A DNA stretch of 43,275 bases from Flavobacteriales bacterium (GTDB taxonomy: Bacteria > Bacteroidota > Bacteroidia > Flavobacteriales_D > Crocinitomicaceae): NCBI GenBank assembly GCA_947491305.1, contig CANLIL010000019.1, positions 1-43,275 of the forward strand, in the 5' to 3' direction. The translations under genes and the position numbers were made by a program. Shown here in pieces: positions 42,907 through 43,275 of the stretch. A model generated the notes under the pieces. It searched no databases and was not told the DNA's origin. It was given only the letters and a program-made list of their open reading frames with translations. The first letter of the stretch is position 1. Each line of letters opens with the position of its first letter.

Positions 42907-43275
42907 ATGAAAGTTAAATTTGTGTGCATTGGTAAAACAGGTAAATCCTTTTTAGAATCGGGTGAAAAAGAGTATTTGGATCGATTAAAACACTATGTTT
43001 CCATCGAACGCATTGAAATTCCGGATATAAAAAACGCCAAGAGTTTATCTTTTTCACAAATTAAAGAGTTGGAAGGAAAAGAGATTCTATCTAAAGTTCA
43101 AGCGGGTGATCAATTGATTCTATTGGATGAAAACGGAACACACTATACTTCTGTTGCTTTTTCACAATTCATGCAACAAAAATTCAACACAGGTGGTAAA
43201 AATTTAGTATTTGTTGTTGGTGGCGCTTTTGGCTTTTCTGAAGCAGTTTATTCAGCAGCAACTGGAAAAATTAGT
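42907..43275 (+). CDS. rlmH: 23S rRNA pseudouridine-1915 N3-methyltransferase, 3' end outside window
   Basis: RlmH methylates pseudouridine 1915 in helix 69 of 23S rRNA. The visible 123 residues start MKVKFVCIGKTGKSFLESGE, with KEYLDRLKHYVSIERIEI, LLDENGTHYTSVAFSQFM and the SPOUT knot FVVGGAFGFSEAVYSAATGK. The family has about 157 residues, so roughly 34 are cut off by the window end. The start is 4 bases after the asnB stop, so the pair is co-transcribed. Confidence 0.95.
   Translation, partial: MKVKFVCIGKTGKSFLESGEKEYLDRLKHYVSIERIEIPDIKNAKSLSFSQIKELEGKEILSKVQAGDQLILLDENGTHYTSVAFSQFMQQKFNTGGKNLVFVVGGAFGFSEAVYSAATGKIS

Overview
The window looks like a chromosomal core segment of a Bacteroidota bacterium, most likely order Flavobacteriales. 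The evidence is an AT-rich sequence, promoters of the TAnnTTTG (-7) type, almost no Shine-Dalgarno sequences, the gliding gene gldA, a PorU/PorV-type pair of the type IX secretion system (T9SS), and characteristic families (DUF4403, DUF2461, fused branched-chain 2-oxoacid dehydrogenase E1). A relative of Fluviicola/Crocinitomix is my guess, from family resemblance only. I saw no phage, IS element, CRISPR array, tRNA or rRNA.

Layout. 1-2615: the end of a winged-helix regulator, then a leftward operon rsgA-dtd-mazG-like-(DEAD-like domain). 2749-4930: gldA-tyrS rightward. 4931-5817: an acidic unknown protein coupled to a PaaI-type thioesterase, leftward. 5944-10964: DUF2461, an S9 peptidase and fused E1, rightward. 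11115-12871: a two-gene envelope unit (DoxX-like membrane protein and an exported membrane-anchored protein), separated from E1 by a duplicated palindromic element. 13016-15174: LpxD-like acyltransferase coupled to a SpoIIE-type phosphatase. 15171-21483: T9SS-related PorV2-PorU2 pair, leftward. 21582-24154: pssA-purS-aldehyde dehydrogenase. 24251-26418: coiled-coil membrane protein, RRM protein, enoyl-CoA hydratase family. 26593-30713: ribosomal/translation block rplM-rpsI-(RNA leader)-rpsB-tsf-terminator, then pyrH-frr-terminator. 30712-34690: orphan antitoxin-like gene, DUF4403 lipoprotein and monomeric isocitrate dehydrogenase, leftward. 34807-38840: leftward operon pabB-tilS-(RsmF-like)-rdgB. 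38841-39627: a 787-base gap full of hairpins with raised G+C. 39628-43275: acyltransferase, asnB and the start of rlmH.

Most genes are housekeeping: translation (tyrS, ribosomal proteins, EF-Ts, RRF, RsgA, TilS, RlmH, D-Tyr deacylase), nucleotide metabolism (pyrH, purS, rdgB, MazG), lipid and lipid A synthesis (pssA, LpxD, PlsC) and central metabolism (E1, Icd, AsnB). The less ordinary parts are the PorU2/PorV2 pair, a nested three-stem RNA leader before rpsB, the hairpin-rich gap before the acyltransferase, the duplicated 27-bp palindromic element near 11.0 kb, and promoters whose -7 box ends only 4-5 nt before the start codon (probable leaderless mRNAs).
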